From the NCBI RefSeq assembly GCF_037392515.1, contig NC_090288.1:3279501-3343500 (forward strand): DNA of 64,000 nucleotides, written 5' to 3'. The position numbers and the translations under genes are program-made. The notes under the pieces are model-generated. The model was not told the DNA's origin. It saw only the letters and a list, made by a program, of their open reading frames with translations, and did not search any database. Of the stretch, positions 24,320 to 36,092 are shown piece by piece; positions within the stretch are counted from its first letter, which is position 1, and each line of letters opens with the position of its first letter. This stretch comes from Haliotis asinina (Eukaryota; Mollusca; Gastropoda; Lepetellida; Haliotidae).

Positions 24320-24876
24320 CTGAAACTTATAAGAACTGTTGTTGAAAATGATATTGAAATACATTTTTATGTATGTTTTATAGGTAAATATTCAGCACCA
24401 AAGCCATGCATTGCAGTTCAGTGTCGACATTTACACATACGACGTGACATGAGAGAACGGCACAAAATAGAATTGATTACAATTATGAATAAAAATATTT
24501 TATGACACACGATGGTGGTGTAAAGCACATATATCTTACGATTTTTAGATATGCTATTTTCGCTTACAAAACTATTCACCTATGGAAGATATACAATACA
24601 GACTGAATAGTTTATTTGAAACAAAGAGCCAACTTAATTTAGGGAGGCGACTTAAAGGCTGGTAGGTATACGATGTGAACACGCATAGAATTCCTTGGAA
24701 GTGAATTTAAACACGATATTGGATAATAGCATTATTGGAGGTCGAGGTCCCGTAAATGTCGCCCACAACATTTCAAATACAGAAGCAACGTTCATAACGC
24801 CATGGTGACCAATTTGAGAAACATTTTAATGTATTTATTAGGTACGAGGACTACTTGTCTACAGTCTATTAACTGT
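24320..24876. other. decayed intron 1 of crystallin copy 4
   Basis: Aligns with the copy 1 intron (GTGTCGACATTTACACATACGACGTGACATGAGAGAACGGC counterpart at 1537-1580; CATAGAATTCC-TGGAAGTGAATTT counterpart at 1884-1908). The expected promoter and exon 1 are not found, having been lost or replaced. Confidence 0.55.
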
Positions 24877-24960
24877 AGGGTAGCCCAGTGGTTGAAGCGG
24901 TCTCTCGGTACGCCGAAAAACCGGATTCGTGTGAAGCCCATTCCTAAGATTCTGATCCAA
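24877..24960 (+). mobile_element. tRNA-derived SINE, head portion
   Basis: GGGTAGCCCAGTGGTTGAAGCGG is an A-box-like tRNA 5' half. It is followed by GCCGAAAAACCGGATTCGTGTG, a decayed B-box, and by GAAGCCCATTCC. The same family is found reversed at 35626-35772. Confidence 0.65.
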
Positions 24961-25564
24961 TAGTTTAAAATGTTAACATGCTGATGGGCTCTTAATGAAC
25001 ACCTAGCAGATAACGTATTCCGTCAGTGTCAACTACATCCGCCAGCCTATTACATCCTTACTGATTTCCTGTTTTGGTGATTTGATGACGGATATGCTGA
25101 CAGAGGATTTGACAGGCTATAGCCTGAAGTGTACTTTGACTATTGTATATTTCAACGGGCTATAGACTGAAGAGTAGTTCAACTGGATACAGAAATGAAA
25201 TGCCCCGTAACCACTAGGATCGTGTTTTTTTGTTTTTTGTTTTTTATTAAATGCCACACTCAGCAACAGTCCAACTATGTGGAGGCGCGTGGTCCTGTGC
25301 ATAGGGCTCAGGTCACCGATCAGTTGAATTTAAGTAACGGTAAGCTCGGAGAGTCGTTGGATGGCTGACCGTGTTCGGCACCTGGACCTTTCTAGTATAG
25401 CTCCACAACGATGGTGAATTTTTTGTTTAAAATCACCTCTATTCACAAAACTGAAAATCGTTACTCGGTGAGACGATAACCTTGTAGCACAGGCAGTTTC
25501 ATTTGTCCGGAGCTATGATGTTGTCCTGTTTGTGAGTGCAATCTTCATGCCCCATTGTGGTATA

Positions 25565-25690
25565 AGTACACTCAGTAGTAGTATTAATATGGCGGCAGTC
25601 CGTAAGTAATCGAGTGTGACAATGCAGTGATCAACGTCATCAGCATCTATCTACGATTTTGGGACACGATGTTATGTATAGGGTGAAGTT
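25565..25690 (-). mobile_element. abalone-type SINE, reversed and degenerate
   Basis: ATGGCGGCAGTCCGTAAGTAATCGAG, then GTGATCAACGTCATCAGCATC, which is the reverse complement of the 3' half of the SINE at 15743-16011. It is highly diverged, so an old insertion. Confidence 0.6.
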
Positions 25691-25982
25691 TCACCCCTAC
25701 ATTAATAATAGATCAGCGCGCTAATTCGCCCAAACTTAAGTGAGAGCATAACACAGGGTTTGTTTTCAAAAATAAGGACACAATCCGTGTACTCGAATAT
25801 AAACTGATTTGTCCTAGTACCAATACGTGTGATTTACCTTATCTAATGAGCAACCATTAGTCTGCATTATTGTTCTTTTGTTTCCTGTCGATGACCTCTC
25901 AACTGAGACTATTTTAACTGTGCAATGTATTTATATGTATGTATGTAATATTTATCGTACATACGTGTATGTTTCACTTTAG

Positions 25983-26204
25983 TTGGTCATATTCCAACTA
26001 TGGCAGGTTAGCAGAAAGGGTATGTCACATCAAAGAGAGGACCAATGCAGGTGTTTGTTCCTCTACAATAAGAACAGGACAATGAACGGATGTGTTCACT
26101 GGGGGTGTACTGGTCAGAAATGTACATATACAGGAAAGTGCACGACTGTAAAAGACTTAGTCAGAGACTCTAGTGAACATAATCATGAACTGAGGTTCAG
26201 TTAG
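25983..26204 (+). pseudogene. FLYWCH-type zinc-finger fragment
   Basis: The frame contains YNKNRTMNGCVHWGC, KCTYTGKC and EHNHEL. Together these resemble a FLYWCH/MULE-type finger (WxC...C...HxH). Such domains occur in MULE-related transposon proteins and in host regulators. There is no upstream domain, promoter or splice context, and the frame ends shortly after the HNHE motif. It could be an isolated exon, but a transposon relic is likelier. Confidence 0.35.
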
Positions 26205-27070
26205 GCTGGATTTGGCTAGAAACCTTTGGCCCTGAGAGATTCCTTCTGTGTGCTAACATGAAGACCCTGAAGTGTAGAAATGGATTCCATCTGCCTTGTC
26301 TCTTCTTCTGATGGCCCATTTCAGCATATTTGGTGGATGCAATGGAAATCTGTCCTGATGTCCAAGCAGCCGCTCCATTCAACAACTACGTAGTGACGAC
26401 GACTCCCTGCGGCTATTGAAGTGAGCCTTGTTCCTTGTGTGTGGTGGTGTTCCTCTGATGTTGAGGTTTGGATTTGCACTAAGGTGGTCAGCTATGGCGG
26501 ATTAAGAGTCTTTGTTTCTCACTGAGGCCTGGTGTCCTTTGATCCTAATGGTGACTGGTCTTGAGGGTTAGGATCAAACCCAATTTACAAGAACTGTTGA
26601 TGAAAGTGTGTCGTTGACTTCCCTTCATATTATATATACCGAACCCCAAAAATACATACTGAAACACCTCGTCCATCTGCCTAGGTTGACGCCATGATCC
26701 TGTTTCCTGTTCGACTGTCAATATTAGTGGGACATTTATCTTTTAAGATTCGTTAACCCGTGGCCATGGTCTAAGCGGCGAGTTTTAACAACCATCACAC
26801 CCCCACTATCAGAAATGTGTTCATAATCCTGAACACTCCACTTCAACCTGACCTGCAGCTCCCATTTACCAATCCTTCATGGGCCTCAATGCCATACTAA
26901 ATCAACGCTCATTTGTCTTTGGCACAGAATTCATTGACCGATTTGTGTGCTTAGTGGCAACGACAGTGTGTGATCGATACATAAACTACTCAGAAAAAGA
27001 AACTCATAGCTAAAACTCGTTATCAATTTATACACTTAAGGTTCAGTAATACAGGGCAGTCATGAAGAAA
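26205..27070. other. intergenic, partly paralogous to 8700-9030
   Basis: 26640-26990 aligns with 8700-9030 as noted there. The rest (26205-26640) is unrecognised. CTACTCAGAAAAAGAAACTCATAG at 26983-27007 resembles the outer end of Tc1-like elements and may be one end of the next entry. Confidence 0.4.
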
Positions 27071-27115
27071 AACCTGAATGAACATTAACGGTCCAAGGTC
27101 AGTGTCGCAGAACAG

Positions 27116-28048
27116 TCAATATCTTGTGTGGCCACCATTAACATCAATGGCTGCTTGGTATCAGCGTTCCATAGACTGGATCAGAGTTCGGATGACGTGC
27201 CTGAGAATGAGTTGGTACTCTTCCCTCAAGGCCATAAACACAGCAGGTAACGAATGTGGCTGAGGGTCACGCTGTCGCACACGACGATCCAATTCGTCCC
27301 ACAAATGTTCAATAGTGGTAAGATCCGGTGATCATGAGGGCCAGTCAAGAACCTGAACGTTGTCCTTGGCAAGGAAATTCCTGGTTATTCTTGCTGTATG
27401 CGTCCGAGCGTTATCGTGCTGAAAAATGACGTTCTGGTTGTTCATGACAGGAAGTACATGAGGCCCGATGATTTCATCACGGTAGCGTCGAACCCAAACC
27501 GCCACCAAATCTGTCCACTTCCTGTACACAATTTGCATCGCAGCGTTCTTTACGACGTCGATATACACGTGCTCTTCCGTCGGGACGTTGCAGCATATAA
27601 CGTGACTCATCACTGAAGACAACAGTTCTCCACCTTTGCAATGTCCATGGAAGATGTTGGCGACACCTCTGTCTGCATTGTTGCCGATGTTGACGTGTAA
27701 CAACAGGTCCTCGCATATGTCTTCTGGAACGATTACCAGCCTCACGTAAGCGGTTCCTCACAGTCTGATGAGAAAATGTTTTGAGTCCTGGCACTATCGA
27801 TGATGTGGAGGATGCTGTGGTGAACCTGTTCCGCAAATGTCGAAAGCCGAATAAACCTGTCCTGAGCGGACGTGGTCATACAGGGTCGACCTGACCTGGG
27901 GCGATCACGTGTTGACCCTTGCTGCTGCCAAAGTCTCCCTATGGTACTCATGTGACACATCCAGTTGCCTTGCAATCGCAGACTGAGACTCCCAAGACCC
28001 CAAATGACCAATTGCACTGTTGCGCCGAGCCTCAGTAAGTCTTGGCAT
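27116..28048 (-). mobile_element. Tc1-like DNA transposon transposase, broken
   Basis: The minus-strand start ATG at 28048 gives MPRLTEARRNSAIGHL, an HTH domain. The catalytic core then reads VVFSDESRY (first D), FQHDNARTHTA (second D) and SPDLTTIEHLWDELDRRVR (E), matching the Tc1/mariner DD34E pattern. The frame ends with GGHTRY and a stop at 27118-27116. Length is about 310 codons against a usual ~340. The reading frame changes at least twice, and a TGA interrupts DWPS/SPDL, so it is inactive. A TTAA-type element is inserted 20 bp upstream of its ATG. Confidence 0.85.
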
Positions 28049-28068
28049 GACTTTATCACCAAACTTAA

Positions 28069-29352
28069 AGGTCACATGCAACGTAAAACACTTTGCGGAT
28101 TCTGGTACCTTTCGGTATGCATTTACCGAAACAAATCATAAAAAATGCCAATTCAACCTATAAAGTTGAAAAAACGCGATGAAGACAAAGCCCGCGAAAT
28201 CGGAGTTCAAACGTTTCACTAAATTCCCCCAGCGCTGGGGGGGAAACTGGTTTCAAGAGCTGTGCTGCGCTGCGCCGGTGACGCATGCGCAGTGAATAGG
28301 TTCGCGGAGCTCGAAACAGTATGCATGCCCAGCGTCTGAGGTTGTGAGCAATAGTCTAATCTTGGTTGTGTACACAAACAAGTAAATAATCTTCTCGTTA
28401 CGTAAAAAAAAAAAATTGTTGATTGTGGTAAGCAGTCTCTGTCACAGAGAAAGCTCAGTGTCTGGTTTATTCACACCTATATGTCTGCCTGCCTGTCTGC
28501 TAAAGACAATATGCAATACACAGCTTCAATCATTGACCACGTGCAATTTGAACTTAACACCTATCAGACTATACGACGTAAAGAAAATAAGTTGATTTAT
28601 GACTCGTGCACCCTAGTCCCGTGTCTGCCACATTATGTAATTAGGCACGTGTGATACACATGAGAGGTTTTTATGTCTGTGGGTTGCAAACATACTACAT
28701 TCATTTTTTTTTCGGATGACTGGATCTGACGGAAACTGGTGCAAACTCTAGTCAGTTTCAAGTCCTGCTTTGTACTTGGACGAATGACAGATTCCAGCCA
28801 CGCAGTAGTTGACCATCTCTACTGACAAGATTTTTAATTGGATCGAGCGCAAATTCAGAGAACATGTATTTTTCAAACCCAGCATCTCTCTGTACATTCT
28901 TCATGGATAACGACTTCTTTTAGTGTATATGATTTTGTTTGACAACAGTATATGAATCCACACTGAAACGACGCATCAAGTACACAAAAAGAAGTTGTTA
29001 TCCATAAAGAATCTTACTTTCTTGTGACTGACTATACTTCTAAAATGCCCATCAAACAGATCATCTTTCTGTACACACAACGAACCCTCAGCATATCAGC
29101 AAATGAAACAGCCAATCGGAAACCGTCGTTACACTTGAGTGCATATCCACCCGCTATGACTGGGTTCGGTCTCCCGCAGGCTTCGTTTCGGTGGAAGTAA
29201 GCCCAAGTACAAAATACTGCACTTTTGAATCGCGATTGTACGCTTATAATTTTGCTTATTCGTTTTTTTAAAAGCAGCAATGTATATTATATGTCATGAA
29301 TAAGTGATAAATGTGTTTTAATAATGTTTGATTTTTTGGTTGCATGTGACCT
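28069..29352 (-). mobile_element. TTAA-flanked non-autonomous element, copy a (1284 bp)
   Basis: Bounded by TTAA on both sides (28065-28068 and 29353-29356). The terminal inverted repeat is AGGTCACATGCAAC. Orientation is reversed relative to copies at 34134 and 56664. TTAA duplication is typical of piggyBac-like transposons. No transposase is encoded: the open frame at 29032-29280 is short and has no domain. It holds an internal inverted repeat near 28897-29012. Confidence 0.85.
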
Positions 29353-29519
29353 TTAAGGTTGTCAACTGTCGCACGAGCATTTATTAGCATTTTTAGAAAG
29401 AAAATAGCGAGGGTTTTTGTTTATGTGTGATGACATTTGCAAAGATATCGTTATTTCTCACCTGTTTTTCACAACACGTTAAGCCCACTTCTGGTGTTTC
29501 CCGCTGTCTTTCTCTATTT

Positions 29520-29880
29520 CTGTGCTATGCTACAATCCATAGCCACTTTAACTATACTTCAGTCTATAGCCAGTTTTACTGTACGTCTGTCTATAGCCAG
29601 TTTAACTACACTTTAGTCTGTAACCAGTTTTTCTGTACTTGTGTCTACAGCCAGTCTAACTTTGCTTTTGTCTCTAGCTAATTAACTATACGTCTGTCTA
29701 AGTATATTTAACTATACATAAGGTCTATAACCAGTTTACCTATACTTCACTCTACAGCCAGTTTAACTATACTTCAGTCTATAGTCAGTTAAACTATACT
29801 TCAGTGTATAGCCAGTTTAACTATACTTCAGTTCATAGTAGTCAGTTTAACTATACTTCAGTCTATAGTCAGTTTAAAGG
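29520..29880 (+). repeat. ~28-bp minisatellite, second locus
   Basis: Same family as 9541-9925 (ACTATACTTCAGTCTATAG and CCAGTTTAACT). It sits at the equivalent point of the paralogous region, so it was copied with that region. Confidence 0.85.
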
Positions 29881-30734
29881 GGCACAGATGCGATGGAATT
29901 TCAGTGGACTGGTTTAAACTTTTGTTATTGTTTTTCTCCCGTGAGTACCCGGACGATATCCCAGAATTCGTGACTGGTTCGTGACCTTTCCTGCGCAGTC
30001 CGTATGCGCAATTGAGACTTATCAACTAAAGTCATTTTTACTTCATTACAAATGTATTATTGTGGCAGGTATGAAGTCATGTAAGATTTCGTTCATTTGA
30101 AGTTGTCATTGTCTATAGTTTTAATTCAAGTAGTATCCTTTTTAAGTGTTAGACTATGGTTATTTTTAGATCTTGCCTAGTCCATTGCAGATATAAGGGG
30201 TGTCAAGAGATTGTGTCATCGCTTGTGTTGTGCCCTTTGATTTTGTTTGACCCTTGTGTCGATTGGTTCTTTTAAAAACACAAAATACTACTTGCATGTC
30301 AGCCATTACACATCACCTCCGTTCGATCGCATTTTAGAGCAACAGACAACTAATATCTCTGATCTAAGGTAGGAACAATGTTTCAAGTATTGTATATATG
30401 TGTTGCACCAAATAACAATGTTATTAGTATCAGTCATATGTTCTTGATGATAATCAAATTAGCAAAAGTACATTGGTGCAATTGTAAATATTATGCATAG
30501 GCATTTCTTGTAAGTATTATTAACAAATAAGGCCAATGCTAATGGAGTGTTGAAACGTACATTGTATAATTGTTCATATTGCACCGAATCATTTACACAT
30601 AGGTTATTCTGTGTGCTGTAGTTCAGTGGCTTAACCGACAATGCACTATAGATGTAAATTTCATTGAATAGCCATGCGAATGATGAACCCCCACGTATAA
30701 CCATGTCATTATTGTCCCACAGTTCAATGTATTT

Positions 30735-30772
<38 letters not shown>

Positions 30773-32753
30773 GAATATTGAGACTTTGGTTTGCTTGTCC
30801 TTGTAGCAGCCGTCTATTCATCTTGGGAGACATGGCTTTCCTACACCCCAGTGTATATTTAATATTATTGTGTCACATGTATGAAGTACCTATGTTCATC
30901 ACATAGCTGACAGATTTGGTCTAATGTGCTTAACCAGTTTACTACATCTGTGTGTACGTTGGTACGACGTATTTGAAACGTTTTTATAGTGCCGAGGAGT
31001 TATTGTTCTTGGCGATTCAGTCATCGTGGCAATATAACTTTTACCGCATTACTTAAAGTGCGTCTGTTCGTAGTGTTTTGAGATTAGATTTATCTCTTAT
31101 ATATTAGAAATGATATCCGAGATGGAATGATTGTATAGAATTATTTATATTTATATGTTTATCCTGAATTTGGTAATTATTCTCCAAACATGTGTTTCAG
31201 GGTGTCTGTCAATAAAGATATAGATCCCACAACCCGTAATCAGTGTCTGGTCGTCACTATAGCCATTCGCATCCCGGTTACATTATGAAAATAAATGAAA
31301 CACTTTGAAGGATCTGCCTGTGGTACAAATGGTAAAAAACTATCAGGGCGGAAAAATAACGAAGCCAATGTACGTCTCTATATTTTGTCTCATAACCCTA
31401 ATAACTTTATTGTCATATTTGTCTGATTTTGAAAATTAATAAAAGAACACGCGGTCTGCTTATGCTTATAGTAAATTTCTAACATGACTAACATTTAAAC
31501 ATTGTATAGACTGTCAATGTGGATCCTATTTCACACACATATGCGATCTAGAGTGTGTTTTCTGTCATATAGATTCTGCTGAATGCTACAACAAATTAAA
31601 TCAAAACACAATGCAAATAATGAATGCAAAACAGACTAATTTTACAGCAACAATGTCAGGCTACTACCTTGCTCAGGAATGTATCCATCAATATCCACAT
31701 AAAAGAACGATATTCCATTCATCTGCAGCTGGTAAATAATGCTGCTCTGTGTCGTGTTTCTTACAACAGTCTAAAAAAAAGTAACACATCGTTTCACGTC
31801 TTTCAAATTGGTGAAAACCTGATAAACCTCTCATTGGTCACCCAAGATAGCACACCTGGCAACTAATTGTATGACGTCCGCCATTCTAAGTAATTTAGTT
31901 AAGCAATAATGAGCTTTCAATCAATAAACGTAATGGTGGTTAATTCCTTGAAGGGAGGATGTTGTTTTTACACTCGCACTTTACGACAGGGTGTAGTCAG
32001 TATAGATTAGTGCATCTACACACACTGCCTTTTGACAAATCCACTGTAGAAGATAAAAGTAATTAATCAATCAGTGTGTTATCGGTTAATCCTTTGATCG
32101 ATGTTTGTTTTGTAACTCAGCTGTTAAACCCTCTTGCATCACTTACATGCACATATTACATAACACACAGTAATAAATTTGCCACTACAGACTTTAATTC
32201 ATAATGTTGAGTATTTACTCCAGACAGGAGAAATGCCAAATGGGAACTTTTGTTGAGTAACCTAAGTGCTGTTACCACTAATTATACCTGTTATTAATAT
32301 ATAAATTAATTAACTGACCATCAAGAGAATAATGACAAATAACACGTGTAGGTTTACACCATCAAGTGCGAGTTACAGCAAGGAAGATGTAATCTCTGTG
32401 TCGCATGCAGCCTGAAAACACTTATGGGCCGAAACTGTTTTGAGGATACCAACGGAATTTCGTTACATAAGAAATACGTGCAGACATTTGCTGTGTACTT
32501 GGGTAAATAGGTGTAATCAGTCTTTTTTATGTAAGGAAATTTACAGATTTCTCTACCACTGGCAAAGTCATTGTTTTTAGTTTACGAATTCAAATAAATC
32601 AACTGTGTGTTTTTATTACCATAGATAATAAACCAGGGTAGCTACCATAGCTACCAAAATTTACGTATTTTACGATATTTGCTATCACAGCTGGGCCAAC
32701 ACTCAAAACTGTCTAAATATAAAGCTTTGCAATCTTTCAGACCGAAACCACTG
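29881..32753. other. 2.9-kb intergenic stretch, no gene recognised
   Basis: AT-rich, with a (TA)n run at 30736-30770. Short frames crossing that run (for example 30459-30833) are meaningless. No known repeat family or host exon could be recognised. Confidence 0.4.
30736..30770. repeat. (TA)n microsatellite
   Basis: About 17 uninterrupted TA units. Confidence 0.95.
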
Positions 32754-33576
32754 GCTTGCTACGTGCCTGTAGAGATAATATTTTCCCATAGCATGATTAA
32801 ATATCGAGGTAAAAACATAGAAATAGGATCAAATTGGACCTGTCACTATACCATCAAAACATCCGAAAAAAACTACACTGCTGGGATATTTTGTTATGAT
32901 CAGACAAGGAATACCATGGATATTTGCATAACGGATAATGACATATGATGGGCATCCGGCCTCTTGACTGTTTAGGTGAAGAAATTCTGCTAATGTGAAC
33001 CGGAGCCCCGTCACTTTGTCCGTCACGGTCGAGGGTTGCGGGCGCTGCCCAATTTGCAGACTGGTTTCGTAATTAGACCGTTGGCGAGAAACATTATTCG
33101 CTCCGCATCAGTGCCCCTGTAACTATACTGCAGTCTATAGCCAGTTTAACTATACTTCAGTTCATAGTCAGTTTAACTATACTTCTGTAACCTTATGTGA
33201 GATGTTAGTATCTTGAATTTTACTAATTGGCCCGTAATAGTTCACACCATTTTATCAGGTTTCCAGTGAAATTATCAACAAAATATGCACCTTTTCTTTC
33301 CTCGGTTTAAAGGTCACATGCAACCAAAAAATCAAACATAATTAAAACACATTTATCACTTATTCATGACAAATAATATACATTGCTGCTTTAAAAAAAC
33401 AAATAAACACAATTATAAGCGTACAATCGTGATTCAAAAGTGCAATATTTTGTACTTGGGCTTACTTCCCCCGAAACGAAGCCCTCGGGAGACCGAACCC
33501 AGTCATAGCGGGTGGATATGCACTCAAGTGTAACGACGGTTTCCGATTGGCTGTTTCATTTGCTGATATGCCGAGG
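32754..33576. repeat. 823-bp tandem duplication, unit 1
   Basis: Appears identical to 33577-34399. It contains minisatellite units (33120-33190) and, at its end, the first ~266 bp of a TTAA element. It has no gene: frames at 32679-32948 and 32829-33026 have no domain. Confidence 0.9.
33311..33576 (+). mobile_element. TTAA element, copy b, truncated by the duplication breakpoint
   Basis: TTAA at 33307-33310, then AGGTCACATGCAACC and the left ~266 bp, identical to 34134 onward. It stops at GATATGCCGAGG, where the duplication junction falls, so this is a duplication by-product and not a separate insertion. Confidence 0.85.
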
Positions 33577-34399
33577 GCTTGCTACGTGCCTGTAGAGATA
33601 ATATTTTCCCATAGCATGATTAAATATCGAGGTAAAAACATAGAAATAGGATCAAATTGGACCTGTCACTATACCATCAAAACATCCGAAAAAAACTACA
33701 CTGCTGGGATATTTTGTTATGATCAGACAAGGAATACCATGGATATTTGCATAACGGATAATGACATATGATGGGCATCCGGCCTCTTGACTGTTTAGGT
33801 GAAGAAATTCTGCTAATGTGAACCGGAGCCCCGTCACTTTGTCCGTCACGGTCGAGGGTTGCGGGCGCTGCCCAATTTGCAGACTGGTTTCGTAATTAGA
33901 CCGTTGGCGAGAAACATTATTCGCTCCGCATCAGTGCCCCTGTAACTATACTGCAGTCTATAGCCAGTTTAACTATACTTCAGTTCATAGTCAGTTTAAC
34001 TATACTTCTGTAACCTTATGTGAGATGTTAGTATCTTGAATTTTACTAATTGGCCCGTAATAGTTCACACCATTTTATCAGGTTTCCAGTGAAATTATCA
34101 ACAAAATATGCACCTTTTCTTTCCTCGGTTTAAAGGTCACATGCAACCAAAAAATCAAACATAATTAAAACACATTTATCACTTATTCATGACAAATAAT
34201 ATACATTGCTGCTTTAAAAAAACAAATAAACACAATTATAAGCGTACAATCGTGATTCAAAAGTGCAATATTTTGTACTTGGGCTTACTTCCCCCGAAAC
34301 GAAGCCCTCGGGAGACCGAACCCAGTCATAGCGGGTGGATATGCACTCAAGTGTAACGACGGTTTCCGATTGGCTGTTTCATTTGCTGATATGCCGAGG
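33577..34399. repeat. 823-bp tandem duplication, unit 2
   Basis: Second unit. Its right breakpoint lies inside the full-length TTAA element 34134-35366. The lack of visible differences from unit 1 implies a recent event, or an assembly artefact. Confidence 0.9.
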
Positions 34400-35366
34400 G
34401 TTCATTGTGTGTACAGAAAGATGATCTGTTTGATGGGCATTTTAGAAGTATAGTCAGTCACAAGAAAGTAAGATTCTTTATGGATAACAACTTCTTTTTG
34501 TGTACTTGATGCGTCGTTTCAGTGTGGATTCATATACTGTTGTCAAACAAAATCATATACACTAAAAGAAGTCGTTATCCATGAAGAATGTATATAGATA
34601 TGCTGGGTTTGGAAAATATCTGTTATCTGAATTTGCGCTCGATCCAATAAAAAATCATGTCAGTAAAGATGGTAAACTACTGGGTGACTGGAATCTGTCA
34701 TTCGTCCAAGTACAAAGCAGGACTTAAACTTCCGTCAGATCCAGTCATCCGAAAAAAAATGAATGTAGTATGTTTGCAACCCACAGACATAAAAACATGT
34801 CATGTGTATCACACGTGCCTAATTACATAATGTGGCAGACACGGAACTCGGGTGCACGAATCATAAATCAACATATTTTCTTTATGTCGTATAGTCTGAT
34901 AGGTGTTAAGTGATTGAAACTGTGTATTGCATGTTGTCTTTAGCAGACAGGCAGGTGTGAATAAACCAGACACTGAGCTTTCTCTATGACAGAGACTGCT
35001 TACCACAATCAACAAGTTTTTTTTACGTAACAAGTAGATTATTCACTTGTTTGTGTACACAACCAAGACTAGACTACTGCTCACGACCTCAGACGCTGGG
35101 CATGCATACTGTTTCAAGCTCCGCGAACCTATGCGCTGCGCATGCGTTATGGACGCAGTGCAGCACAGCTCTTGAAACCAGTTTTCCCCCCAGCGCTGGG
35201 GGGAATTTAGTGAAACGTTTGAACTCCGATTTCGCAGGATTTTTCTTCATCGCGTTTTTTTTTCAACTTTATAGGTTGAATTGGCATTTTTTATGATTTG
35301 TTTCGGTACGTGCACACCGAAAGGTACCAGAATCTGCAAAGTTGTGTTTTACGTTGCATGTGACCT
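34134..35366 (+). mobile_element. TTAA-flanked non-autonomous element, copy c (1233 bp)
   Basis: TTAA at 34130-34133 and 35367-35370, with TIRs AGGTCACATGCAAC and GTTGCATGTGACCT. It has an internal hairpin: 34473-34505 pairs with 34557-34589 (33 nt, few mismatches, 51-nt loop). It is non-coding. Near the right end a G/C-rich motif CCAGCGCTGGGG (a near-palindrome) is shared with the other copies. Confidence 0.9.
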
Positions 35367-35625
35367 TTAACAAATAAAAAGTGCATGTATACTCTTGTAA
35401 TTTTGACTTGATTGAAACGTAAACCACCACTGAATAGTAGCTGAAACCTGAAGCATTTGAAGTTTCAGTCACAGTCAGTCATGGATGGACAATGTATTTT
35501 GTTTAGACTTGATACATAGTACTGTATATAAAGCAGTTAAGTTTTTTTTATATGTTTAAGTATGCAATACACGGGGCAAAGCAGAATACGTTTGTAGTTG
35601 GTTTCCCGAAAATACGACATGGGGT

Positions 35626-35772
35626 GTGAGTGCGTGTGGTTTTACGTCGCTTATTGCAATATCCCAACGATATCTCAGAATGGGACACGAAACATGTGTT
35701 TCACACTGTGGGGAATCGAACCTGGGTCTTTTACGTGACGAGCAAATGCTTTAACCACTAGGCTACCCTAGT
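35626..35772 (-). mobile_element. tRNA-derived SINE, block 1
   Basis: The minus strand reads GGGTAGCCTAGTGGTTAAAG (A-box region), then CCAGGTTCGATTCCCCAC (B-box), then GTCCCATTCTGAGATAT and GGGATATTGCAATAAGCG, ending in a CACACGCACTCACA tail. It is a good pol III promoter pair. The same insertion is present at the same place in all three blocks, so it predates the triplication. Confidence 0.8.
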
Positions 35773-36020
35773 TTTCTGCATCCCCCTGTGTAACATGCAT
35801 AATTAACAGGATCCAGGTATCTGCTATGTACACCACAAGGTACAAACTGTGTGGGTTTTGGGTTTCAGTTTTATCACCAAATTACACTCACTCATGTCCT
35901 TGTTCAACTCGGCAAATTCTTATAATTGTAACCCAGATATTTGTGATTGGATGACTGTACTGTCTAATCAAAGGCGACGTTTTCAAGGAAAAGGATGCGT
36001 GGTTCACGGATATTTGCTGT

Positions 36021-36092
36021 TATAAAAGACCACGAGCACCCAAGATCGCTACTCCATCCCTGGAACTCACAGACTGTCATCACCAAGACCAG
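36021..36092 (+). promoter_or_regulatory. TATA promoter and exon 1 of crystallin copy 5
   Basis: TATAAAAG at 36021-36028. Exon 1 is roughly 36051-36092, ending ACCAG|GTAAAT. Upstream lie an inverted CCAAT (GATTGG near 35945), CTAATCAAAGG (TCF/LEF-like) and GCGTGGTTCACGGATAT, conserved in copies 6 and 7. The start site is inferred from TATA spacing. Confidence 0.75.

Noticed and set aside
29032-29280. 82-codon frame shared with 56736-56984
   Set aside because: It lies inside the TTAA element in its copies, is interrupted in copy c, and has no recognisable domain.
30000-31290. Possible solo long terminal repeat (an AATAAAG and CCCGGTTACAT near 31210-31285)
   Set aside because: No second copy, no target duplication and no internal region could be found.
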